From Nocardiopsis algeriensis (GTDB taxonomy: Bacteria > Actinomycetota > Actinomycetes > Streptosporangiales > Streptosporangiaceae), in assembly GCF_014203695.1 (NCBI RefSeq), contig NZ_JACHJO010000004.1, forward strand, positions 62,001-126,000: 64,000 bases of DNA. Reading direction: 5' to 3'. The position numbers and the translations under genes are program-made. Shown here piece after piece: positions 9,345-16,104 of the stretch (within the stretch, counting starts at the first letter, position 1; every line of letters starts with the position of its first letter). The notes below the pieces were generated by a model that searched no databases, was not told where the DNA came from, and saw only the letters and a program-made list of their open reading frames with translations.

Positions 9345-9713
9345 TCAGATCTGTCCGGTGTATTCGGCGAGGTTGAAGTAGATGTCCTCCAGCAGATGCA
9401 CAGGAAGTTGGCCGACGTAGTCGCCGAGATCGTCCTTGGCTATGGGCTGCACGGCCGCGACACGGACCCAGCACTTCTTCTGCATGTTGGCGACGCCTTG
9501 GCCGATTTTGACGCAGTACCGGGTTTTACGAGTGGACTGACTTGAACAGGGTGCCACCAGAACGATCGGCCAGTCCTCGTTCTCGTGTTCGGCGTCGCCG
9601 CTGACCACCACGACGGCGCGTCGGGGATGCCACTTCCGGTCGTAGTCAGGAGGCAGGGCGAGAAGGCGGTCGGGGACCCAGTAGACCCCACCGCGTTTGA
9701 TCGCGGGCTTCAC
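9345..9713 (-). CDS. PemK/MazF-like toxin of a type II toxin-antitoxin pair
   Basis: 122 aa from GTG 9713, in a GTGA overlap with the stop of the upstream antitoxin, so translation is coupled. It shows the PemK/MazF pattern: RGGVYWVP at the N-terminus, RRAVVVVS, VLVAPCSSQ, and VRVAAVQPI followed by LP...L..I. Members are mostly ribosome-independent endoribonucleases that cleave mRNA, though some hit other targets. The motif order and length fit the family. The antitoxin-first order matches type II modules. Which RNA is cut cannot be read from sequence. Confidence 0.78.
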   Translation of the reverse strand: MKPAIKRGGVYWVPDRLLALPPDYDRKWHPRRAVVVVSGDAEHENEDWPIVLVAPCSSQSTRKTRYCVKIGQGVANMQKKCWVRVAAVQPIAKDDLGDYVGQLPVHLLEDIYFNLAEYTGQI

Positions 9714-10351
9714 TCCTCACCCAGCGCCTTCATGCTCGCGCGGCGACGAATCTCGGCGGATTCGGCCATTTCTGCCAGCAGGTCCTCTCCCACGCCAGGG
9801 TCGGACGTGACGGGGCCTCTGTCGGCCGCTCGTGCCCGATAGCGCTCTTTGAGGGCCGCGTACTGTTTACGACGTCTGGCTCGATTCAGGTCGAGGAGCA
9901 CCCCGTGTTCACCGTCGGTCTGCGCCTGCACCATGGGGGCGGTCTCGTAGGCCAGGTCCCGCAGTTGCGCGGCGGAGCGGTCACCGTGTTCGGCGACGAC
10001 CTTGCCCAGGACAGTGAGGGATTCGAGGCTCAGAGGGGCGTCGATGTCTTCGGCCAGGTGCAGCCGTACCTCCCCGCAGGGGCTCTGGGGGTCCTGCACC
10101 CGTTCGACGAGCCCGGAGGCGACCAGGGCGTCCTCAACTCGGTATTGGGCCGGGTCGAAGGGACCGTGGTTCTCCCATCGCCAAGTCGCACCGGTGAATG
10201 CCACGCCCCCGCTCTCCACCGCGCAGAGGTCGGCGAGGTAGAGCAGCTTGGCGACCTTGGTTCGGTTGAGGACGCGCCCTTGATCCCGCGCGACCCGGAG
10301 CAGGGAGAGCACGGAGCGGAGCAGCGGGTCTTCGGGCTGGCTGAAGATCAT
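9710..10351 (-). CDS. Panacea-domain (DUF4065/SocA-like) antitoxin
   Basis: Start placed at ATG 10351 because GGAGGTGAC ends about 8 nt upstream; an upstream ATG at 10390 is possible but has a weaker site. About 213 aa. The Panacea signature is seen as LNRTKVAKLLYLADL near residue 30, then G..WRWENHGPFD, followed by a helical charged C-terminus ending in MKALGEE. Panacea domains act as antitoxins for many unrelated toxins and may use proteolytic adaptors as SocA does. The last codons overlap the PemK-like gene, forming a two-gene operon. No promoter or operator palindrome is obvious. Confidence 0.78.
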   Translation of the reverse strand: MIFSQPEDPLLRSVLSLLRVARDQGRVLNRTKVAKLLYLADLCAVESGGVAFTGATWRWENHGPFDPAQYRVEDALVASGLVERVQDPQSPCGEVRLHLAEDIDAPLSLESLTVLGKVVAEHGDRSAAQLRDLAYETAPMVQAQTDGEHGVLLDLNRARRRKQYAALKERYRARAADRGPVTSDPGVGEDLLAEMAESAEIRRRASMKALGEE

Positions 10352-10887
10352 GCCGCGTGTCACCTCCGCCTCGCACGAGGAGATCGTCATGCCGCATCTC
10401 TTTCAAGATTAGGGGGTGGCCAACTGAACACTACGGGTGCCATGCCGAAGGCGTTCCCATGATGACAGCAGCTCCCTGGGAGTGGTGGGTGTTTGGACAA
10501 AGTCCTGGACCGAGGCGAGGTGGACAGTAGGCCCGTCAAGGGCTTTGCCCCGATGGCGGCGGGGTGGCCTCGCGACTGGAGCGCTGTCCCAGGACAATCG
10601 AGCGTGAACCGCCTCCGCCGGGGCTGAGAAGGCATGTCAGCGGCTGACCCCGTGGACGCACGGCACAGCGCGGGGTCCGTTCCCGCTTCCAGTGCGCTGT
10701 GGACTTACCGGATGCCGGGACAGGACCCTGGCCGCTTCAGGAAGTTGAGCATGGTGCACAGGAGGCGATATAACCACCGGCACCCAACGCCGATACGGAA
10801 CACACGTCCGCTGACCACTCGGGCACCCGCCCCGCTGGTTCGTCTCCTGTCCGCCCTGCAACGACAGCGGCCGGACACCGCGTCCCG
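10352..10887. other. Relic-rich stretch without an intact gene
   Basis: On the minus strand, 10640-10720 resembles the IS630-type relic at 37.4 kb (shared ACCGGATGCCGGGAC and a decayed AHW.R.R frame). Bases 10739-10790 resemble 39060-39140 (decayed W...MLNF.K). These look like leftovers of mobile DNA. Nothing else is recognisable. Confidence 0.4.
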
Positions 10888-11712
10888 TCAGACCGGGCGG
10901 GCCTCGTTCCGAGACGGCCGGCCGCTGCGCGCGTACCGGCCGGGACTCGTGCCCAGCATCTGCTTGAAGTGGCGGTTGAGGTGCGACTGGTCGTAGAAGC
11001 CGACCTCGGCAGCCACCGAGCGCGGAGCCATGCCGTCCAGCAGCAATCTGCGGGCCAGATCCACTCGCCGCCCGGTGAGGTACTGGTGCGGCCCCATGCC
11101 GAAGGTATGGCTGAACACCCGGACCAGGTGAGCGGGATGGGCGTGCAGAGTCGCGGCGGCCTCCTGGAGGCGGACGCCCTCGACGAACCTCGCGTCGAGC
11201 AGATCGCGCAGCCGGTACGCAAGCCCCGGATCTCGTACCGGACCGCGAGAAGCTACTCGTCGGCACAGGTGGTCCCGCAGCCGCTCGGAGATCAGCGCCA
11301 GTCGGCTCTCCGCCTCCAGTTCGTCCTCCGGCCGCCGCAGCGCCTGGTGCAGCTGGTGCACGCGGAGACGCAGCCGGGGGTCGTTCAGGGTGGGGCTGTC
11401 CACCGCCAGGCCCACGAGGTCCTCGGTGAGCTGGGAGGAGTCCAGGTACAGGACCCGCTTGCGGAAACCATGCGGTGTGCTGGAGCGTCCGTTGTGCGGG
11501 ACGTGCGGGGGAAGCAGGGTGACCACGTGGTCGGGGGCGCCGTGCTCGTGGCGGTCCAGGTCGTACCGGACCGTCCCTTTGTCGATGATCAGCAGCGCCC
11601 ATGCCTCGTGCGTGTGCATCGGATACGCATGGTCGGTGATATCGGCATACAGGACCTCGTCCACGCCGGACAGGGACGGACTCCAGGCCCGAATCCGCGA
11701 ATGACCGACCAT
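10888..11712 (-). CDS. AraC-family transcriptional regulator
   Basis: About 274 aa from ATG 11712 (a TTG five codons upstream is an alternative). The N-terminal cupin-like sensor has the HTHEAWALL and LLPPHVPHNG segments of AraC-type ligand pockets. The C-terminal double helix-turn-helix is clear: GVRLQEAAATLHAHPAHLVRVF, then the second helix pair SVAAEVGFYDQSHLNRHFKQMLGTSPGRY. It is divergent from the DUF2000 gene with 50 bp between the two starts, the classic arrangement for a regulator controlling its neighbour. The inducer is unknown. Class assignment is firm; the target is inferred. Confidence 0.9.
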   Translation of the reverse strand: MVGHSRIRAWSPSLSGVDEVLYADITDHAYPMHTHEAWALLIIDKGTVRYDLDRHEHGAPDHVVTLLPPHVPHNGRSSTPHGFRKRVLYLDSSQLTEDLVGLAVDSPTLNDPRLRLRVHQLHQALRRPEDELEAESRLALISERLRDHLCRRVASRGPVRDPGLAYRLRDLLDARFVEGVRLQEAAATLHAHPAHLVRVFSHTFGMGPHQYLTGRRVDLARRLLLDGMAPRSVAAEVGFYDQSHLNRHFKQMLGTSPGRYARSGRPSRNEARPV

Positions 11713-11762
11713 GCAAAGATCGTACAAGACCCGGCACCGGCCGCCCAGGTTGAATCACGTGC

Positions 11763-12194
11763 ATGGAAACCACCGACGAGCCCGTTCGTTTCGACACGAA
11801 GATCGCCGTTGTCCTACGTGACGACCTGTATGTGTGGCAGCGCCTCAACATGACCGCTTTTCTGGTCAGCGGTATCGGCCGAGAGGTCCCCGAAGTGATC
11901 GGTGAGCCCTACTCCGACGCCGACGGAACCGAATACCTGCCGATGTTCCGCCAACCGGTGCTGGTCTTCGAGGCGTCCAAGGAGGCGCTGGCGGCATGCC
12001 ACCAGCGCGCCCTGAGGCGCCGGATGCCCCTTTCGGTCTTCACCACGGACCTTTTCACCACCGGCAACGACAGGGACAACCGAAGGGCCGTGCGCGCTGT
12101 GCACCGGGACCAGCTCGACCTCGCCGGCATGGCCCTGTACGGTCCGCGCAATGCCGTGGACAAAGTTCTCAAGGGCACCCGCATGCACCCCTGA
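11763..12194 (+). CDS. DUF2000 family protein
   Basis: 143 aa. The family pattern is visible: TKIAVVLRDDLYVWQRLNMTAFL at the N-terminus, EVIGEPY.DADG..YLPMF.QPVLVF in the middle, and RRAVRAVHRDQLDLAGMALYG..NAVDKVLKG at the end. DUF2000 proteins have a peptidyl-tRNA-hydrolase-II-like fold with no established reaction. It is divergent from the AraC regulator at 10888-11712, which is probably its regulator. Cytoplasmic, monocistronic. Confidence 0.85.
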   Translation: METTDEPVRFDTKIAVVLRDDLYVWQRLNMTAFLVSGIGREVPEVIGEPYSDADGTEYLPMFRQPVLVFEASKEALAACHQRALRRRMPLSVFTTDLFTTGNDRDNRRAVRAVHRDQLDLAGMALYGPRNAVDKVLKGTRMHP

Positions 12195-12310
12195 ATGGGT
12201 ACATGGACGTGGGATCGCCAACAGGGATTCATCACCGAAGGGGAAACCGGGAACGCACTCCCATCGCGGACGAGAAAGGCATTCTCCGAAAGGAACATCG
12301 CCGGTCCGGA

Positions 12311-13255
12311 TCATGTGCGACGCGGTGTTCGTCCGAGGCCGGATCGGGCACCCCGGACCGCAGCGCTTCCCATTGCGAGCCGGGGGCCGGTGGCGAACCC
12401 GGGGTTCCCTCGGGCCCACCGGCTTACCGGTCGGTCGTCCGCCCAGGATCGAAGTCGGCGCCGGGCGTCTTCACCGAACAGGGCGTGCTCCTCGTACATG
12501 GCGAACAGCTTGCGGTAGGTGGCCACGTCCCGCGGGTCCCGGAAGGCCAGGCGCCCGGTGAACGTCTCCAGGGTCGCCGGCCGGTCGTCGTAGACGGTGA
12601 AGGTGTTCATCGGCCCGCGAGGAATCACAGTGCCGTTGGGTATCACCCCCAGCTTCACACCCGGCAGCCCGGACACGTCGATCAGGTGCTCGATCTGGGC
12701 GGTCATCTGCTCGGACGGGACAATGGCCCACCGCGCGGCCTGTTCGGTGAGCACGAAGGCGAACGACCTCCTGTGGTCGCCGAGGACGGACTGTCGCCGG
12801 ATCTTCTTGGACATGACCGGGGAGACGTCCCTCGGGGAATGGGCCAGGCTCGCCCGGATGTGGGCGGGTGTGGCGAGCAGGCCGGTGACCATGGTCGGCA
12901 GGAAGTAGCGCATCTCGGTGGCGGAGGACTCCAGTGCCCGGAGTTCGTCCTGACGGGTCTCCAGTCCTCTGCGCCACAGCGTCCGCTTGTCCTGCCATTC
13001 GGTGTTGGCCGGCCGTGACAGCGCCAGCACTTCCCGGCTCTGCTCCTCGGTCGCGCCCAGAGCCGTCAGCAGCCGGTCGATGTCGACCAAAGTAGGGGTG
13101 AGCCGACCGGTTTCGATCTTGCTGATCTTGCTCTGGGACATGGCGCAACGCCGGGCGAGCCGTTCTCCCGACAGGCCGGTGTCCTGCCGCAGCCGCCGGA
13201 GGGCCTCCCCCAGCCGTGCACGCCCTGCGGTGAGTTTCTCAGGTTCCAGAGCCAC
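12311..13255 (-). CDS. XRE-family regulator with DUF5753 domain (left cassette)
   Basis: 314 aa from GTG 13255, overlapping the end of the DUF6879 gene by 17 bp, so it is the third gene of a leftward cassette. Residues about 14-70 form an XRE helix-turn-helix (LSGERLARRCAMSQSKISKIETGR). The remainder is a DUF5753 domain: a YFLPTMVTGLL..P.H.R motif, QSVLGDHRRSFAFVLTEQA, and LGVIPNGT. These regulators usually pair with small DUF397 or DUF6879 partners in actinomycetes and belong to the WhiJ/BldB-associated families. The C-terminus is about 30 residues longer than in the right-hand paralogue. Ligand unknown. Confidence 0.85.
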   Translation of the reverse strand: MALEPEKLTAGRARLGEALRRLRQDTGLSGERLARRCAMSQSKISKIETGRLTPTLVDIDRLLTALGATEEQSREVLALSRPANTEWQDKRTLWRRGLETRQDELRALESSATEMRYFLPTMVTGLLATPAHIRASLAHSPRDVSPVMSKKIRRQSVLGDHRRSFAFVLTEQAARWAIVPSEQMTAQIEHLIDVSGLPGVKLGVIPNGTVIPRGPMNTFTVYDDRPATLETFTGRLAFRDPRDVATYRKLFAMYEEHALFGEDARRRLRSWADDRPVSRWARGNPGFATGPRLAMGSAAVRGARSGLGRTPRRT

Positions 13256-13766
13256 CCTGGAACTCTGTGTAGGGCGTGAACGGCACGCCGACCTCCACCG
13301 CGATCCTCTTCCATTTCAGGTAGGGGGCGATATCTCCTTCCACGACCTCGCGGTTGATCTGGGTTCCGTCGGGGCGGTAGTTGAGCCGGACGACCCTGGT
13401 CTCGTCGAACATCCAGAAGTCGGAGTCCGGCAGGCCGAGGTCGCTTTCCGTCAGATCGAGGATGCGGATGTCCTCGCCCGCGGCGATGTTGCCGGGGATG
13501 CCCCAGGCGAACTGGTAGCGCTGGTAGTCGGTGAGGGGCCTTCGTACGACACGGACCCGGCCGACATACTTGCCGCGCCCCCGATAGTCCCTGACCCTCG
13601 CGTGCCACTTCGCATTGTGTCCCTCGGGTTTGGGCTCACTGCGGAGGAAGCGTGCGAGGCTCTCGGCCTCTTTCGGCATCGTGTACACGGGCCGGGTCTC
13701 CAAACGCCAGGCCTGCGACGTGAATCCGTCGAAGTATCTGCGCCAGGATTCACCATCCAAGAGCAT
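13239..13766 (-). CDS. DUF6879 family protein (left cassette)
   Basis: 175 aa from ATG 13766. The sequence has W..YF..FTSQAWRLETRPVY near the start, EAESLARFL, then FDETRVVRLNYRPDG and PYLKWKRIAVEVGVPFTPY at the end. It aligns along its length with the 184-aa protein at 14437-14991. These proteins occur next to XRE-DUF5753 regulators in actinomycetes; a function as partner or effector is suspected but not shown. It overlaps the upstream small gene by 16 bp and the downstream regulator by 17 bp, so all three are probably cotranslated. Confidence 0.75.
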   Translation of the reverse strand: MLLDGESWRRYFDGFTSQAWRLETRPVYTMPKEAESLARFLRSEPKPEGHNAKWHARVRDYRGRGKYVGRVRVVRRPLTDYQRYQFAWGIPGNIAAGEDIRILDLTESDLGLPDSDFWMFDETRVVRLNYRPDGTQINREVVEGDIAPYLKWKRIAVEVGVPFTPYTEFQGGSGT

Positions 13767-13999
13767 CGAAGGCCTCCCGGAGCACGCTGTGAGGGATTTC
13801 CACGAGGTTTTCGCCTTCGGGTGGGGGTGAAACCGGTGTACGCGGCCCCCTGCACCACGAAAGTTCCCCTTGTCGTCCGGTAGACGTTGGGACAGTCGTC
13901 GTCGGAGGCGGAGCCGCCACTCCCCAGCTCCCCCAGGCGCCGTTCCGACACCTCCTGCTTCTCCAGTGCGCGGTCGCGTTCGGCCTCGGCCAAAGGCAT
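13751..13999 (-). pseudogene. Small cassette protein with a +1/-1 frameshift in a G run
   Basis: The paralogue at 14237-14437 has C-P-.-L/V-YRT-.RGT-.VVQG then LVEIP. Here the first half (DDDCPNVYRTTRGTFVVQG) and the second half (ENLVEIPHSVLREAFDALGW) are in different frames. The switch lies near the G run in CAGGGGGCC, at about 13842-13846; removing one G restores a continuous frame that ends at the TGA 13753-13751. Either a sequencing or assembly slip or a real frameshift explains it. ATG 14005 or 13999 with a GGAAGGGAG site is the likely start. Confidence 0.6.
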
Positions 14000-14236
14000 C
14001 AGCATCACTCCCTTCCCGACGGGGACCGAGCCGGCCCCAGACCGGCAAGCTTCGGACGGTTTTCGTGCGGCTGGGGTCAGAGCCGGATGGAACAAGGAAG
14101 CCTTCTCTCCCTCACGCAGTAGTACAGGAGGCCTTCCATGGCCACATCCGGTCACAGAAAGCGCCTCGTACATCACTCTCGACCATGACATGCTTCTGGG
14201 GAAGAATATTCGCGACTATGCGAGAAAGGCGGCCTC

Positions 14237-14437
14237 ATGCGCCTGACATTCCTGGGAACCGACAGCGAGGGCGGCAAGTGCCCCACCCTCTACCGCACCG
14301 ACCGGGGGACAATCGTCGTCCAGGGTTACAAGGTCACCGACCCTGAGGCGCTCGGGGATGTCCGTGACCTGGCAGCGAACGAGACCTTGGTCGAGATCCC
14401 CCGCGAGCTCCTGCGCTACGCCGACGAGGGTCCCTGA
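14237..14437 (+). CDS. Small protein of XRE/DUF6879 cassette (right cassette)
   Basis: 66 aa from ATG 14237. It contains GGKCPTLYRTDRGTIVVQG and NETLVEIPRELLRYAD, the same blocks as the frameshifted gene at 13751-13999. This DUF397-like position in front of a regulator is typical. Its stop TGA shares one base with the ATG of the DUF6879 gene (TGATG), so it is translationally coupled. Function unknown; likely a partner of the regulator. Confidence 0.7.
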   Translation: MRLTFLGTDSEGGKCPTLYRTDRGTIVVQGYKVTDPEALGDVRDLAANETLVEIPRELLRYADEGP

Positions 14438-14991
14438 TGGGCCGATTTCTGAGTGAGGAGGAGTTCTCCGCCCAGTTCTCCGGTTTCGAGCGCTCCGCAT
14501 GGAAGCTGGAGGTCCGGGACCGCTACAACGTCCCCGAGGAGGCCGAGACCCTGCACCGCTTCCTCGACACCGGCGACCTCGGACGAAGCAAGGACCACGC
14601 ACGGACCTCGCCCTGGCACCGGAACGTCACCGCCACCACCCGGCAGGGCAAGGTCTGGCAACGCGTCCGCGTCGTCTCCGAACCTCTGAGCGGCTACATC
14701 GCCTGGGAGCACGCCGTCACCCGCTTCAACATCGAGGCGGGAGAGGACATCCGCTGGCTTCCCCGCTCCCACCCTTCGGTGGCCGAACTGCCCGACCTCG
14801 ATTTCTGGCTGTTCGACGACAGCTGGGTCTGTGTCCTGCACTTCGACAGCGACGACGTCCCACGGGAACTGGAGCGCATCGACGGCACCGACGAAGTAGC
14901 GCCCTATCTCCGGTGGCGCGACATCGCCTGGAAGCATGCGGTACCGCACAACGAGTTCGCACCGCAGGTTCCGGGGTGGTTCGATAACTAG
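14437..14991 (+). CDS. DUF6879 family protein (right cassette)
   Basis: 184 aa, start overlapping the previous stop. It has FSGFERSAWKLEVRDRYN, EAETLHRFL, WLFDDSWVCVLHFD and PYLRWRDIAWKHAVPHNEF, matching the left-hand paralogue block for block. The next gene, an XRE regulator, begins at the base after the stop codon. No membrane segments. Function unknown. Confidence 0.78.
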   Translation: MGRFLSEEEFSAQFSGFERSAWKLEVRDRYNVPEEAETLHRFLDTGDLGRSKDHARTSPWHRNVTATTRQGKVWQRVRVVSEPLSGYIAWEHAVTRFNIEAGEDIRWLPRSHPSVAELPDLDFWLFDDSWVCVLHFDSDDVPRELERIDGTDEVAPYLRWRDIAWKHAVPHNEFAPQVPGWFDN

Positions 14992-15831
14992 GTGTCCCAC
15001 AGCGTCGAACGAGCCCGTCGGGATCTGGGCAGAAGGCTCCGAGAGGTGCGCCGGTCCGCAGGACTGACCGGTATGCGGCTCGCGGAGCTTCTGTCGTGGA
15101 GCCAGCCCAAGGTCTCCAAGATCGAGACGGGCCGCCAGTCCCCCACCGCAGCCGAGATCACCGCGTGGACGCACGCCTGTGGCCACCCCGAGGCAGCCTC
15201 CGGGCTCATCGAGAAGCTGCACGACCTGGAGTCGATGTGGGTGGAGTGGAAGAACCAGCTGCACGGCGGTCTGGGTGGTATCCAGTCGCGTATGGCCCTG
15301 GACGAAGAGCGTGTTCGGCTCTTCCGGGTCTATGAGCCGATGATCGTCCCCGGTCTTCTCCAGACCCCGGGGTACGCGCGAGCGGTCCTCGAAGCGGCCA
15401 ACCGCAAGAACGGGGTCTCCTGCGATATCGAGGAGGCCGTCGAGCAGCGGATGCGCCGTCAGGAGGTCCTCTACCGGAGGGACAAGAGGTTCCGCTTCGT
15501 CATCAGCGAAGCCGCCGTGAAGCACAGGCGAGGTGATCGGGAGACGATGACCGCCCAGATCGACCGGCTCATCACTGTCTCCACACTCCCCGCCGTTTCC
15601 TTGGGAATCATCCCCTTCGACTCCTCCCCTCCCTATCTTCCACTGCACGGGTTCTGGATGCACGACGATGATTCCGTGGTGATCGAGACCGTTTCGGCGG
15701 AATTGACCCTGACCCACCGCAGCGAGGTGGAGCAGTACGCCCATGTCTTCACCATGGCCTCGTCGGGAGCCAGGTTCCGAGGAGAGGCAAGAGATCTGCT
15801 CAGACGCGCTGCGGAGAACGACGCGTCGTAG
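14992..15831 (+). CDS. XRE-family regulator with DUF5753 domain (right cassette)
   Basis: 279 aa from GTG 14992, immediately following the DUF6879 stop (TAG-GTG), which fixes this start. Helix-turn-helix at residues about 15-50 (LTGMRLAELLSWSQPKVSKIETGRQ). The DUF5753 domain follows: YEPMIVPGLLQTPGYARAVL, RMRRQEVLYRRDKRFRFVISEAA, and LGIIPFDS. It is the third gene of the rightward cassette and ends 160 bp before the lasso peptide precursor, so it could influence that operon; that link is only positional. Confidence 0.87.
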   Translation: MSHSVERARRDLGRRLREVRRSAGLTGMRLAELLSWSQPKVSKIETGRQSPTAAEITAWTHACGHPEAASGLIEKLHDLESMWVEWKNQLHGGLGGIQSRMALDEERVRLFRVYEPMIVPGLLQTPGYARAVLEAANRKNGVSCDIEEAVEQRMRRQEVLYRRDKRFRFVISEAAVKHRRGDRETMTAQIDRLITVSTLPAVSLGIIPFDSSPPYLPLHGFWMHDDDSVVIETVSAELTLTHRSEVEQYAHVFTMASSGARFRGEARDLLRRAAENDAS

Positions 15832-15879
15832 AGCCCCTCATACACCGCCCCGTTGGCCGGCACCCGGCTCATTCTTGTT

Positions 15880-15919
15880 TATTCTCTCCCTCCTGCAGAC
15901 CGAAGGAGAAAAGGGAATA
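15880..15919. promoter_or_regulatory. Imperfect dyad upstream of the lasso operon
   Basis: TATTCTCTCCCTCCT (15880-15894) and AGGAGAAAAGGGAATA (15904-15919) form an imperfect inverted repeat between the regulator stop (15831) and the lasso precursor. It could be a terminator for the regulator or an operator for the lasso operon. Confidence 0.3.
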
Positions 15920-15990
15920 GGCGTGCATCCCGGTGGCTTCCTCGTTCCGGTTTTCCCTACGTTTACCCCAGGCCACCAGAAAGGAGAGAC

Positions 15991-16104
15991 ATGGAAGAAC
16001 ATCGGGACGAGGCAGATGTGGTGATCGACCTCGGCGACGCCGCTTCTCTGACCCTCGGCGGCGAGGACCTGAGCATCGAGAACAAGCAGTCGCCCTATGA
16101 CTGA
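15991..16104 (+). CDS. Lasso peptide precursor (predicted core GGEDLSIENKQSPYD)
   Basis: 37-aa ORF with a strong AAAGGAGAG ribosome site just upstream of ATG 15991. Its stop overlaps the start of the cyclase gene by 8 bp. The leader (residues 1-22) ends Ser-Leu-Thr-Leu, giving the near-universal Thr at -2. The predicted core begins at Gly23: Gly1 and Glu8 of the core would form an 8-residue macrolactam ring with a 7-residue tail. Lys10 is the only lysine in the core and lies just outside the ring, the position acetylated in albusnodin as I recall. The core is strongly acidic. Ring and cleavage assignments are inference from lasso rules. I do not recognise this core sequence. Confidence 0.8.
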   Translation: MEEHRDEADVVIDLGDAASLTLGGEDLSIENKQSPYD

